In this document: piece by piece, positions 33,939 to 44,974 of the stretch | Numbering within the stretch: position 1 is the first letter of the stretch | Layout of the letters: every line of letters begins with the position of its first letter | Source: Lumbricus terrestris | Lineage: Eukaryota; Annelida; Clitellata; Crassiclitellata; Lumbricidae | Direction of reading: 5' to 3' | Length of the DNA stretch: 64,000 bases | Assembly: GCA_949752735.1 (NCBI GenBank) | Contig: OX457036.1 | Location: 10,728,609-10,792,608 of the forward strand | Position numbers and translations under genes: made by a program | The notes under the pieces: model-generated | Database searches by the model: none | Told to the model about the DNA's origin: nothing | Seen by the model: only the letters and a program-made list of their open reading frames with translations

Positions 33939-34830
33939 GCCAAGAGTAAAAAACTTTTTTTTACAGTTTTTCTGATTTCAGCATATTCATAATTCTTATT
34001 TATGATGTCTTCGTTTGGAATTAAGATATTAACACCACAAACTTCATTTTAATTCATTCTGTTATAATTACACGAATACGATCATCACGCAGGCACGTTT
34101 AATTCACTAGAATCAACCAATGTAGGAGTACTGGAGTAGCCTAGGGTTAATTACGGGCTCTGATTGCCTTCTTTTGAGATTATGAATTGAGATAGTGTGC
34201 GACTGTATATTGTGTATAAGCTTACCAACTGTTGCTTTTTCAAACTTATTAGCTTTTTCTTTTCGTTTTTGTACTACAGATATGTGTGTTTATAAAAAAA
34301 ATTCCATCGTTACGATGGAAATTTATAATTTAGAATTGTTCACTTACGATAGAAATCTGACACGGCATAATTTAGCAGAAGAACATTCTCAGACGGAAGT
34401 GAGCATGTTATTTGGCAAAACACTGATAAGTAAAGTAGGCTAATGGACAGTTGCTTGAAACTTAAACAGTTGTAGTTATGTAACAGTAATAGCCTATAAT
34501 AGGATAATAGGCCTATTTAAAACAACATTATAAATTACAAACAATAGGTTAAGTAATATAGGCTATTATAGGTTGGGCCCGCCGTCCGTAATCAACAAAT
34601 GAAACATATTATAATCACTGTAGCCCGGGCCCCCTCCGGGCCCCTAAAAGTCGCCGGGCCCCTGGGCATTTGCCCCCCTGCCCCCCTCTCGGCGGGCCTG
34701 GCTAGGGGAGCTAAGCCCCTAAAAAGTCGATCCATTTCTTTCCATGTGAAAGTGAAATATTTGTACGATTAACCCCTTTAGCCCTCCCCCCCCCCAAAAA
34801 CCGTAGGCTAAAGGTACGCACGAGGTTTGC
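33939..34830. other. AT-rich sequence and GGGCCC-rich hAT end fragment
   Basis: A reading frame at 34195-34443 has no motif. Positions 34575-34720 hold GGGCCCGCCG, CCGGGCCCCTGGGC and GGCGGGCCTGG, the inverse of the GGGGCCGGCCCGCCG block at 31307, so the two may be termini of one older element. Confidence 0.45.
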
Positions 34831-35311
34831 CCTGCAGACAGTTTGGCGGATATGAAAATTTGAAAAAGGACAATTTTCAAAGATTTCGACCCAAATGACT
34901 AAAAACGGTGGTCAGAAATTTTGCGACTGAAAACGGGGAATTTTCTCCCGCAAATTCAACCCCCCAAAACTGAAATCCTGGCGCCGCCGCTGGATCTACT
35001 TTTCTTTACTGAATGGATGACGTGGACACTCACAATATCGCCCTGTAGATTTCATTAGGATTTTGTCAATTAGTTAAGACGGTCTTATTTTCTCTTATTT
35101 ACATATTAATTTTGCACATAGCCTATTGCATAAACTGTCATTGTTTCCCACCATTTTAGTCTGGTAGCCTGGCAACGGAACAGTACATATAGACCCTTGA
35201 GGTTCTCTACATATAGACCCTTAAGGTTCTCTCCCTTGGCTTATGTTCGCGCCCATAATTATTATTGAGTGTGCTACAGAAAAAATGTTTTAGGCCTATT
35301 ACTGTTACTTG

Positions 35312-35573
35312 GTCATGTAATCCGCATGGACGAAGCCAGGATTGCAAGACAAGCGATGAACTGGACTCCGGAAGGAAGACGCGGAAGAGGCAGACCAAGG
35401 AATAACTGGCCATTAACTGAGTAACTGAAACCATTAAGGATCGGAGACTTGAAATGCATGGGCATGACGTGGAACGAGGCGATACAACTGCAGGCGGTGG
35501 ACAGAGAGAAATGGAGGAGCTGCATTGCCCGATGTGCAGAATTGCACGAAAAGACTGATGATGATTTGATGAT
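35312..35573 (+). pseudogene. RTE-like LINE, C-terminal fragment
   Basis: The frame reads GHVIRMDEARIARQAMNW, TPEGRRGRGRPRNNW, a stop, then MGMTWNEAIQLQAVDREKW and RSCIARCAELH. This is the well-known basic C-terminus that follows RT in RTE/BovB-type LINEs (TPEGKRKRGRP, TW.EA, DR..WR). The internal stop shows decay. It ends in a GATGATG-type tail. Confidence 0.75.
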
Positions 35574-36262
35574 GGCCTACTTGAAGCCCCAAATGCTGTC
35601 ATGGTCATAGTGATAATAAACGCATTGAAAGTTGAAGAAACGTAGACTTTAAAATTGTGAATGAAGCTAATGTTAAGCACACCTCTGTTCTTGCTGCATG
35701 TTCTTTAATGGTAAGTGGTAACGGCGCCATTTTGAAGAACTTGGCTAATAATATTTTATGTCGGAGAAAGATAAGAAGGCGATTCGTAACTACTTATTTC
35801 TTTACTTCGCGTTCTTTCGATGCGTTATGTTTTTCTCTTTCGCAAATTGAAGTATCTAGGTGTATGTATAAGTGCCGTTAACTACAATTTAAAATTATTG
35901 GACCTCATGTTTTATTGAGCGTTATTATTGATGTAATGTATGTGAAGTAATGTCTAAGGATCTTTGCTTTCAACTCCCTGCTCTCCTTTGATGGATTAAA
36001 GATAGTTTCTAATCTCTAATTCGTTTACAGGATGTGCAGAAATAGGACCTGGCGTTTCGGTCTAAAAGTAGAATATACGCAGCATTTTTCAATTAAACAA
36101 ATCGCCGATCTTGGTAGCGTATTCGTTATTTAATAGACTACAAATTCAGTTTTGTTCAATAACACACGGCATGCTTTTCAGGGTTTGGTGGACATTCCAA
36201 TGTTTATATAATAGTCCTATTCAGTGTTCATGCAGAGTTGAAAATTCCTAAGGTTGTGTTCC
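35574..36262. other. Upstream region of the zinc-finger gene
   Basis: Anonymous sequence. A plausible splice acceptor TTGTGTTCCAG ends at 36264, nine bases before the zinc-finger ATG, so a 5' exon may exist here or further upstream; none was recognised. Confidence 0.4.
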
Positions 36263-36272
36263 AGATCACAAA

Positions 36273-37571
36273 ATGCAAGCAAAAAGCCTCGATTCAGTAA
36301 GTATGCATCGGTACATGTGTGGCTTTTGTAAGAAACGGTTTGCAGTTAGATCCGCTCTTATTAGCCACAAAAGAACGCACACTGGAGAAAAGCCATACAT
36401 TTGCAATTTATGTCACAAAGATTTTGCTCAGAAGACTCAACTGCAAAGTCATGCAAGAACACATACTGGAGAAAAACCATACAATTGCAGTTTTTGTCAC
36501 AAAGGTTTTGCATTTAGGTGTAGTATTAAACACCACGAGAGAACACACACTGGAGAAAAACCATTCATGTGCGATTTATGTCACAGATCATTTAGATGCA
36601 AGAGTCATCTGCAAGGGCATTCAAGAACCCATTCTGGAGAAAAACCATTCAGGTGCAATTTATGTAACAAATCATTTGTGCGTGAGAGTCACCTGCAAGG
36701 GCATACAAGAACCCACACTGGAGAAAAACCATACATTTGCACTTTGTGTGACAAAAGATTTGCACAAAAGTCTCTTCTGGGAAGCCACACAGTAACCCAC
36801 ACTGGAGAAAAACCATACATTTGCACTTTGTGTAACAAAAGATTTGCACAAAAGTCTCTTCTGGGAAGCCACACAGTAACGCACACTGGAAAAAAGCCTC
36901 ACAAATGCAATTTATGTGAAAAAGCATTTACAAGACCTCATACTCTAGACAACCATTTAAGAACCCATTCTGGAATAAAACCATACATTTGCACTTTGTG
37001 TAGCAATGTATATGGAAATAGGAGAAGTTTTCGATATCATGGACTAAGACACGCTGGAGAAAAACCATACATTTGCAATATATGTCACAAAGAATACGTC
37101 CAGAAGAATCAACTTCAAAGTCACAAAAGAACACACACTGGAGAAAACCCATACATTTGCGATTTATGTCACAAAGATTACACTGAGAAGAATAAACTTC
37201 AAAATCATAGAAGAACACACACTGGAGAAAAACCATACAACTGTCGTTTGCGTCACGCAAGATTTGCAAATAGGTGTAGTATTAAACGCCATGAAAGAAC
37301 ACACACAGGAGAAAGACCATTCAAGTGCAATCTATGTCAAAAGACTTTTATGCGAAGGAGTTACCTGAAATTCCATGCAAGAATCCACACTGGAGAAAAG
37401 CCATACAAGTGCAGTTTGTGTGACAGACCATTTGCACACAAAAGTAATTTAGAAAGACATAATAGAACACACACTGGAGAGAAACCATACTTGTGCATCT
37501 TATGTCACAAAACATTTGCACACAAGCACCATCTGAGAAACCGTGCAGGATGCCAAAATGGAGAGAATTAA
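36273..37571 (+). CDS. C2H2 zinc-finger protein, about 15 fingers
   Basis: An intact 432-residue frame. Fingers begin at about residue 14 and repeat every 28 residues with the TGEKPY linker, the signature of nuclear DNA-binding proteins. Fourteen full fingers and a broken last one can be counted. There is no KRAB, SCAN, BTB or ZAD domain in this frame. Fingers 6 and 7 are almost identical at DNA level over 84 bp (36732-36815, 36816-36899), a recent duplication. Fingers 2-3 resemble 11-12, an older block copy. Finger 12 has lost its second cysteine (CRLR, one TGT to CGT change). The last finger lacks its first zinc histidine (HHLRNRAGC). No AATAAA was seen in the next 400 bp. Probable transcription regulator; targets unknown. 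Confidence 0.9.
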   Translation: MQAKSLDSVSMHRYMCGFCKKRFAVRSALISHKRTHTGEKPYICNLCHKDFAQKTQLQSHARTHTGEKPYNCSFCHKGFAFRCSIKHHERTHTGEKPFMCDLCHRSFRCKSHLQGHSRTHSGEKPFRCNLCNKSFVRESHLQGHTRTHTGEKPYICTLCDKRFAQKSLLGSHTVTHTGEKPYICTLCNKRFAQKSLLGSHTVTHTGKKPHKCNLCEKAFTRPHTLDNHLRTHSGIKPYICTLCSNVYGNRRSFRYHGLRHAGEKPYICNICHKEYVQKNQLQSHKRTHTGENPYICDLCHKDYTEKNKLQNHRRTHTGEKPYNCRLRHARFANRCSIKRHERTHTGERPFKCNLCQKTFMRRSYLKFHARIHTGEKPYKCSLCDRPFAHKSNLERHNRTHTGEKPYLCILCHKTFAHKHHLRNRAGCQNGEN

Positions 37572-38340
37572 CACTGGTAGGCTACAACAATTTTTGCTCT
37601 GAGTGATTTTTTTCTCGACTGCCGTCTGCGATTTCAGATTACAGGCGAACTATGCAAAAATTTATTCCGTGAAAGTATTGTGTTGTCAATGACTGAAATT
37701 CAACAGAAGCACTTTCTACGACAGATACAATAGACAAAAGTAGACCTACGAGTGTAAGCAGATATGCCGACGATAAACAGTGCTCGAATACAAAAGCAAT
37801 ATGAGATCTCTTATATAGCCAGACTAAGTGGCGCCTTGCCATGTTGGAAAACAATGTTCTGACGATATGTAGGCCCTATCGTATTTCTTTTCGACCACAT
37901 TGAAGTCGAATATGTTCTGAAGTAGATTAAGGCACACGTATGTTGTTCATTCTGTTGCCATGGTGCAAGTTCATTATTTTTATAAACTTTTGTTTTGACT
38001 GTTTCTGTTAATTTTCATCAATGTCTAACATAATACTAGCTAGACCCTTTTGTGGTCAACGACAATTAATAAGCTATTCAGTTTGACGAATAGTCCACCA
38101 ACGACGAATCGTCCGTTGACGAATTGTCCGCATTACGCCAGTTTATGCTTTATTTTGTTTAATTGTCAACTATTCAATTTCACTAATGTCTATGCTTTAA
38201 GCTATGAATTGCATATAGGACCTAGACCAGTTAATCATGTATTCCTTGGATAACAATATTTGAAAAGTTTCGACGCTGCATGTCTCCTTCGTGAACCTGC
38301 TTTTATGAGTCGGCCGTGTTGGTCCGGAGGGATGTGCTGG
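37572..38340. other. Downstream of the zinc-finger gene, anonymous
   Basis: No feature recognised apart from a short run of (C/A)GACGAAT.GTCC steps at 38087-38135, similar to the GGACAATTCG minisatellite at 51.5 kb. Confidence 0.45.
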
Positions 38341-38790
38341 GTCACATTTTCGAAGGGGGTGGGGCACACTTTTCGATCTTGGGACAGGAAAATTTTTCGT
38401 CTTGGTCGTCGAAAAATCTGATGACCTCTTTAGTCATTTGTTTCGAATTTCTAAGAAAAGATACCATTCTATCCGCCAATATAGGTGATGAGTTTTTTCC
38501 CTTTTTTATTCGTACGGACCTAGTATGCGGACTTCGTGGGTGTGGGGCAGGGCCTACGGAACTACTCATGGGGGGAGCAGTGGCGGCGCCAAAATTTACT
38601 TTTTTGGGGCTGGATTTTCTGAAAAAAATTCCGTTTTCAGTCGCCAAAATTTCTGACGACTTTTTCTAGTCATTTGATCGAAATCTTCTCTACTGGGGGC
38701 GGGGGGGCACGTCAACTCTCCGTGCCAGAATAGTTGGTCAAAAATAAAGAAATTTTTTAATGGGGGCCGGATTGGGCCCCTGTCGTCGCC
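38341..38790. repeat. Fragments of core-bearing MITEs
   Basis: Two blocks with GTCGTCGAAAAATCTGATGACC and AATTTCTGACGACTTTTTC-like cores. A lone CAGTGGCGGCGCCAAAATTT end lies at 38579. GGGGGTGGGGC and GGGGGCGGGGGGGC homopolymer blocks flank them. No paired ends. Confidence 0.55.
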
Positions 38791-38829
38791 CTCCTCATTT
38801 ATTCAGGCTTGGTACTGACTCTGTTTGAC

Positions 38830-40255
38830 TGCACACAGTGGAGGAGTTAATTAAGATTCGAATCCGTTCACTCTTGCGTCAATTTGTTAGGCAACAATAA
38901 TACACATGACAAGTAGGCTATGGTTACTATAGGAGCGATTACAGGTCTACGATAAATTCTCTTATAGTCTGTGCATTGTGTGCATGCTCAATTGTGCGAG
39001 ACTGGTATACGATGTCACGTCACTCTGCTAATTATAATTGCTATTGTGGTCACGTTATTATTGCCATAGCAACAGATCATCATTGACGCGTTGTTTGGGT
39101 GCTAGCTATAGGTCAGGGCAAAGTGCTCCGTGCTAGTAAGTGTTGATTGAAGTCAGATAGGTCTTGTTTTTGTCATGCAATCACAAACTACAACAGGCCG
39201 AAAACGCGTATAAATTATCGCTAAGCATCGCAAAACATAGAAAATATACCGCATGTATATTGCAATAAATAACCCGAACGCGAAATTTATCTGGATGGAG
39301 AAATTCGCACTTCAACGAGCTTCTGGTCATTTTCAATATATTTCTATACATGACTCTTAAATTATTGTTACTAGATGTTTTATAATACCCAAGCAGTTGC
39401 AGAGCGGACTTCTAAGACTTTATTCTCAGCTTGGTTTAAGCAAATCTGAATTCCGGAAGGCTTAAAAGCCTCGCTTGCAGTTCTGGGTTTATTGTTGGTA
39501 TGCGTCCTATTTTATACCATCACAATAGAATGGTATTATAATGTCGATCATTATAATAATAGTTTCCTGGCCACAAGGAGGTTGTCTATTGCCGCCATGA
39601 TTTAAATAGAAGCAACTGTTTTTTTGGGTAGAAAAGCGTACAAGATTCAATGGGGAAGGTTAATAGAGACACTTGTTACTTCACATTATCGTATACCTTA
39701 GTAAAATACCTCGCTGATAAACCCAGGCGGGAGCAGCCAAAGTCACGCCACTGATTCCCTCTGACTTACACTTATCCGTTCAGCTTCTCTCAAACTTGTC
39801 TGCAAAACAAGTATGCTTATGCAAGATAATTGTACGAAGAATAAGCTTAATCAATTGCTCAGTTGACCCTAATTAACAGAGATTAGCACGATAACATTCA
39901 TTGCCAATGGCATTATTATCACTTTTAAATATCATCATATCATCATCACCATCATCGTCGTCGACTCGTCGTCGTCGTAAGTCATAACAAAATACCAATA
40001 CTGGTACTTAAATCATATGTATGACTAGCAATTTTGCGCGAGGAGCCATATAAATATATACATACATTGCAACAATGTTCGTAAGCCTACACTCGAATTT
40101 GTGTTTTGTAATTTGTATCCCTTTATGTGCTTGTGTGTGTGTGTGAGTGTGTGTATGCATACGATGTATCTGCATCAGTTTTGGGCCGGGAGCGCTTCTG
40201 TGTAGCCTACGTTGAAGAGGCGCTATACAAAATTTTCGAAATAAATAAATATACG
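38830..40255 (+). repeat. Composite repeat, copy 2
   Basis: Follows the order of copy 3 at 41080: GTGGAGGAGTTAATTAAG, GCTATTGTGGTCACG, the hairpin at 39280-39308, GGGTAGAAAAGCGTACAAG, a short CAT/CGT run (39940-39980), GGAGCCATATAAATATATA, then the LINE-type tail and AAATAAATA. The triplet run is only about 40 bp here. Confidence 0.85.
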
Positions 40256-40520
40256 TTAGTCAAGTGGCCTACTTCGCTCCACTGTCCATGGTTCCTTTCA
40301 CTCGCCGTGCAACAATGCAGAGCCGTTCGTTCTATTGGTTGGTCCAACAACCTGGAATGGACTTCCCTTGACTATGCGACACCTCCCAAACTGTTCTCAA
40401 TTTCACAAACTGTTAAAGACTGTTTTTTTTCGCTTGATCTCGGCCGGAAGCGCCTCTGAGTAGGTGCCTTGAAGGGACTCAAGGGAGCTATATAAATTCT
40501 GATTGATTGATTGATTGAAT
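40256..40520 (+). pseudogene. LINE C-terminal fragment with tail
   Basis: A frame around 40312 reads MQSRSF then, after a frame change, QQPGMDFP, equivalent to SRSFSxAGPxxWNGLP of LINE C-termini. It is followed by a GGAAGCGCCTCTGAGTAG...GGAGCTATATAAATTCTGATTGATTGA tail. This joins coding end and tail of the same LINE type. Confidence 0.65.
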
Positions 40521-40743
40521 AAATCAACGCGCATTCGGGGCGGAAACCATGGTCCTACCCGAATCGTCATGCTGCTGCTGATCAGTTTTGGCGATTTCAG
40601 TATGAGAGTCGTTGATTGTCGGTATGTTGACTCTGGAACGGACAAAGCAGCCTGACTAATAATTGTGGACTTAATTTGATATAACGCTCGTGAATAAGTT
40701 GGTCTCCATGTCGAAGATTTACATTTACATAACACTGTCGTTT

Positions 40744-40932
40744 CTAACTATAAAACCATTTTCCACACCAGGACAGACTGGATAGAAGCAACTCGGCTAC
40801 GAGAAGAGAGTTCCAATAGTCAATTCTAGAGTAGAAAATTGAATTATTGAGAAACTCAAGAGTGTAAGAAGAGACAAGTTTGTGAATGGTCGACCTTGAT
40901 GCGAATAATTTGAGACTGAAGCATGACATCAA
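40744..40932 (-). pseudogene. LINE RT fragment
   Basis: The reverse frame includes IFYSRIDYWNSLL, matching the SRLDYCNSLL motif found late in the RT of CR1/L2-like LINEs. It is too short and diverged to be functional. Confidence 0.5.
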
Positions 40933-41079
40933 AAGTCCATAAGTTGAAAGAGAATTTCTGTAGCACTGCGTGCGCTAAATAAATTGCAGTATAGTATTTT
41001 CAGTTTAACACCACTGGGTGATAACGAATAGCATTAGCATCGCCTACCTCCTTTATGCAGACTTGGGACTGGCACTCTC

Positions 41080-42755
41080 AGAGTGTAAACAGTGGCGGAA
41101 TTAAATTAAACTCTGTTTATTCTTGTGCCATTTTTTAAAGAAAAAATATATGATAAGTAGCGGTTGCTATAGAAACAACATTAATTATCATTAGGTAAAT
41201 TCTTTTATAGCCTGCGAGACTGGCCAATTGTCGTCTTCTAACGTATCATTTGTATGACGTCACTTCACTCTGATAATAATTGCTATTGTGGTCACAATTA
41301 TTGCCATAGCAACAGATCACAATTACCGCGTTGTTTGGGTGCTAGCTATAGGCCTAGGTCAAGGCAAGTGCTCCGTGATAGTCAGTGTTGGTTGAAGTCA
41401 TGCGGATAGGTCATGTTTTTGTCATGCAATCACAAACTGTACAACAGATAATAAAGGGTATATATTATCGCCAAGCATCGAAAAACATAGAAAATATACC
41501 GCATGCATATTGCAATAAATAACCCGAACGCGAAATTTTTCTGGATGGAGAAACTCGCACTTCAACGAGCTTCTGGTCATTTTCAATACATTTCTATACA
41601 TGACTCTCAAGTAAAAATGTTACTAGATGTTTAATAATACTCAAGCAGTTGCCGAGCGGACTCTAAGACAACAATCTCAGCTTGGTTTAAACGAATGTGC
41701 ATTCCGGAAGGTTTAAACCATGCACACAGTTCTGGGTTTTTAGGTAATGTGCTATTGAAGTGTATGTATCTATATGTCCACTTATATTATAATAGTTACT
41801 CGACTACGCGAGGTTGTCTATTGCCGCCATGATTCATATAAAAGCATCTGTTTTGGGTAGAAAAGCGTACAAGATTCAATGGGGAAGGTTAATAGACACA
41901 CTTGTTACTTCACATTATCGTATACCTTAGTTAAATACCTCGCTGATAAACCCAGGCGGGAGCAGCCAAAGTCACGCCACTGATTCCCTCTGACTTAGAC
42001 TTATCCGTTCAGCTTCTCTCAAACTTGTCTGCAAAACAAGTACCGGTATGAAAGATAATCGTACGAACAAAAAGCTTAATCGATTATTACTCAATTCACC
42101 CCAACTAACAGAGATTAGCTCGAAAACATTCATAGCCAATGGTATTGTTATCATTTTTAAATATCATTATCATCATCATCATTATCATCATCATCATCAT
42201 CACCATCACCATCACCATCATCATCATCGTCGTCGTCATCGTCATCGCCATCGTCGTCGTCGTCATCGCCATCGCCATCGTCTTCGTCGTCGTCGTCGTC
42301 GTCGTCGTCGTCATCGTCATCGCCATCGTCGTCGCCATCGTCTTCGTCGTCGTCGTCGTCATCGCCATCGTCGTCATCGTCATCGCCATCGTCGTCGTCG
42401 TCATCGTCATCGCCATCGTCTTCGTCGTCGTCATCGCCATCGTCTTCGTCGTCGTCGTCGTCGTCGTCGTCGTAAGTCATAATAAAATACCAATACTGGT
42501 ACTTAAATCACACATAATTTTTATGTGACTAGTAATTTTGCGAGAGGAGCCATATAAATATATATAAAATACATTACAATGTTCGTAGACCTACGAATTT
42601 GTGTGTTCGTACACCGTTATGTGCTTGTCTATGTGGTCTGTGTCTGTGTGTATATGCATATAATGTATCTGCATCATTTTTGGGCTGGGAGCGCTTCTGA
42701 GTAGCCTTCATTGAAGAGGCGCTATATAAAATTTTCGAAATAAATAAATATACGT
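41080..42755 (+). repeat. Composite repeat, copy 3
   Basis: Nearly parallel to copy 2 over its whole length, with the hairpin at 41530-41558 and a 310-bp mixed CAT/CGT/CTT array (42166-42475). It ends in the same LINE-type tail and AAATAAATA. Runs of Asp, Arg/His or Val/Ile in translation are repeat artefacts. Confidence 0.87.
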
Positions 42756-42960
42756 TATTCAAGTACCTCGCTCTACTGTCCATGTAGATCTATGTTTCCT
42801 TTCACTTGCTCTACATCAATGCAGAGCCGTTCGTTTTCTGCGGCTGGTCCAACTACCTGGAATGGACTTCCCTTGATTATGCGACACCTCCTAAGCTCCA
42901 GGGCTGTTTTAAAGGAATTTTTAGAACTGCACACCCCCTTCTTTTTTTCCCATCCTCCAT
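42756..42960 (+). pseudogene. LINE C-terminal fragment
   Basis: Reads MQSRSFSAAGPTTWNGLP, then LSSRAVLKEFLELHTPF, the typical end of CR1/L2-like LINE proteins (SFxxAGPxxWNxLPxxLR...FKxxLKxxLF). It starts right after the AAATAAATA of copy 3, as at 40256. Confidence 0.7.
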
Positions 42961-43069
42961 GATAAATTATTTCCAATCGGAGGACAATGACCTTGTTTAC
43001 TAGTTTTAACGGTACAAAGTGCTTCTACAACTGCACAAATCCGTGCGATTGCAAGCTGTTCTCAATTTC

Positions 43070-43330
43070 ACAATTTTGGGGAGCTGAAGCGGAGGAAATT
43101 TTCCATTTTCATTTGCCCAAATTTCTGACGACCTTTTTTAGTCATTTATTTTGTTCGAAATCTCATGAAAATATTTCATTTTTCCTGTCCCAAGACACTG
43201 ATGACCTTTTTTAAGGGGGGGGGGGGGCTCAGAGTCGAAATTTCGAAAAAATACTTCATTTTCCCTGTCTAAAAAACCTGAAGACCTTTTGGGGGCTTGG
43301 CCCCCTAACTCCCCGGGACGCCGTTGATGA
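43070..43330. repeat. Core-bearing MITE fragment
   Basis: Three TTTCTGACGACCTTTTT-type blocks with a GGGGGGGGGGGG run. The right side reads CCCCCTAACTCCCCGGGACG. No matching left end. Confidence 0.5.
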
Positions 43331-43439
43331 CTGCCAGATTTGTCTTATATTAGTTTTCTTACGTGTCGTGTTTTGATATGCTTGTAAACCAGAGTGAGTT
43401 TTGCAGCTGGTACATTAAAGAATATACTTACTTACTTAC

Positions 43440-44165
43440 TTACTACAATGGTTACCATGACAACAGATAACAAACGATGCCTCGTTTTGGATGCTAATTG
43501 GGTCATGGAATAGTGCTCCAAGATAGTCAGTGCCTGTCGGATTCAGATTGGCCTATGTTATCATGTTTCATTAATATCCAACCACTGACGCCATAAGGTC
43601 GATGACGGGTATAAATTATCCCAAAACACTGCAAGCATCAAACAAAATATCTCACAATAAATAATCATGAAAGCGAAATTTCTCTCGGAGAAATTCGCAT
43701 TTCAACGGTCTCTCCGATATTTTTGCAATGCATTTCTACACTTGAGTCTTAATAAGTGGTATCTCAAATCAGATGCGGAGTGGATTTCAAGGCAACAACA
43801 TACTGAAGTTTAAGCTTCAAAATTGTACATGTATGAAGGTAAGGTGCCTTCAGAAGCTTAAACATCGTTAATCCAGAGGTTTTTTCATAGTTGATGCTAT
43901 TTTATGGAATAGTGGGTCTATTTCGGTTACTGAGTAACATAATAATAGTGGCTTTAGACGTTGCTTAATTTCTGCGGTGACTTAGAAGCATCTTTTTGAG
44001 TATATATAGACAGGGAACGGTAAATCGTAGCGACCAATTCCTTCCTTACCGTATACCTTAGCAAAGTAGCTTGCTGTGAAACCCAGCAAGATCTCACCAG
44101 ATTTCACTCCACTTTACTGACTTCTTCTCACTTTCACTGATCAGCTCAATAGCTCAAAATCTGTC
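43440..44165 (+). repeat. Composite repeat, subfamily A, second copy
   Basis: Parallel to 22230-23010 (GGTTACCATGACAACAGAT, hairpin at 43673-43698, GGGAACGGTAAATCGTAGCG, ACCCAGCAAGATCTC). No triplet array. Confidence 0.75.
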
Positions 44166-44219
44166 TCAAAAACACGTTTGCCCGTAATCGAGAAATATCG
44201 GTAATAATAATCGAACAAT

Positions 44220-44506
44220 CAAGGTCGTAGCTAGGTCGTTTTGGGTGTTTGAACACCCCCCCCCCAATGGAAAATGCAAAAAATAATATACTGCATTCAC
44301 TGGCACATAATGGAAAAAACATGAAATTAGGCGAAAATGGAGTGGATTACTTAAAAAAGATCATCAGCTTTTCCGGACGAGGAATTGGTGACATTTTCTG
44401 AAGATTTCGGCCGGATGACCAAAAAAGATCGTCAGTTTTTTCGGACCGGAAACTGAAGAAACACCCCCCCCCCCCAAAAAAAAATCAAATCCTGGCTGCG
44501 GCCTTG
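44220..44506. mobile_element. hAT-type MITE, 287 bp
   Basis: Ends CAAGGTCGTAGCTAGG and CCTGGCTGCGGCCTTG are flanked by an exact duplication CGAACAAT (44212-44219, 44507-44514). The interior has two GGATGACCAAAAAAGATCGTCAG-like cores and C-runs near both ends. Confidence 0.92.
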
Positions 44507-44784
44507 CGAACAATATTTAACGCTTTCCATTTGCATATTATGCTCCATCTCAACTTACCGTGTCCTACCGCACATCACCTGCTTTCCATGCTTTACTATA
44601 CTATACATCATACCTTACTTTACATGAGACCCGAGTTGAACTAGTCTTATCATATATCTTATCTGCATTTTCTTGCATTGCCTTATGCCTTTATTAGGCG
44701 TAGCACGGTAACCTAGCCTACTCCATATACATGTTATCTGAGACCTGAGTTAAACGTAAAGCTACTTTACACTTGAGTGACCTC

Positions 44785-44974
44785 TCTAGTTCGTCGCCTT
44801 GCAACCGGAGGGTTACAGGTTCGAATCCACCTCAAGTCGCCACGTAGGGACCTTGGGCAAGTCCTTCATTCGCAATTGCCCAGCGCTTCGGCGTGAAACT
44901 CCGATGCAGCGTCCTCCGCGCTGTAGTCGGGAGCGTCTCTTAGCAAGAGAGCTTGAAGGGGCGCTATAACAAGT
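44785..44974 (+). mobile_element. SINE family 1
   Basis: The B box region GGTTACAGGTTCGAATCC, body GGGACCTTGGGCAAGTCC and tail GAGCGTCTCTTAGCAAG...GGGGCGCTATAACAAGTG are clear. The A box is weak. Confidence 0.82.

Larger units (their letters stand above)
31285..34992. mobile_element. Possible 3.7-kb hAT-ended block with nested insertions
   Basis: The left end CAGTAGCGGCGCTAGG and right end CCTGGCGCCGCCGCTG are inverted and resemble the CAGTGGCGGCGC ends. Flanks GAACTGCT and GATCTACT match 6 of 8. Inside lie GGGCCCGCCG-rich segments near both ends, a Helitron end, a 1.15-kb hAT element and a 157-bp MITE. The ends may instead belong to two separate broken MITEs. Confidence 0.4.

Noticed and set aside
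34195..34443. 82-codon frame starting MCDCILCISLP
   Set aside because: No domain, AT-rich, in a transposon-dominated segment, no splice support.
36319..36927. Secondary frames on both strands in the zinc-finger gene
   Set aside because: Shadows of the periodic 84-bp finger units.
42048..42528. Asp-, Arg/His- and Val/Ile-rich frames
   Set aside because: Translation of the mixed CAT/CGT array of the composite repeat.
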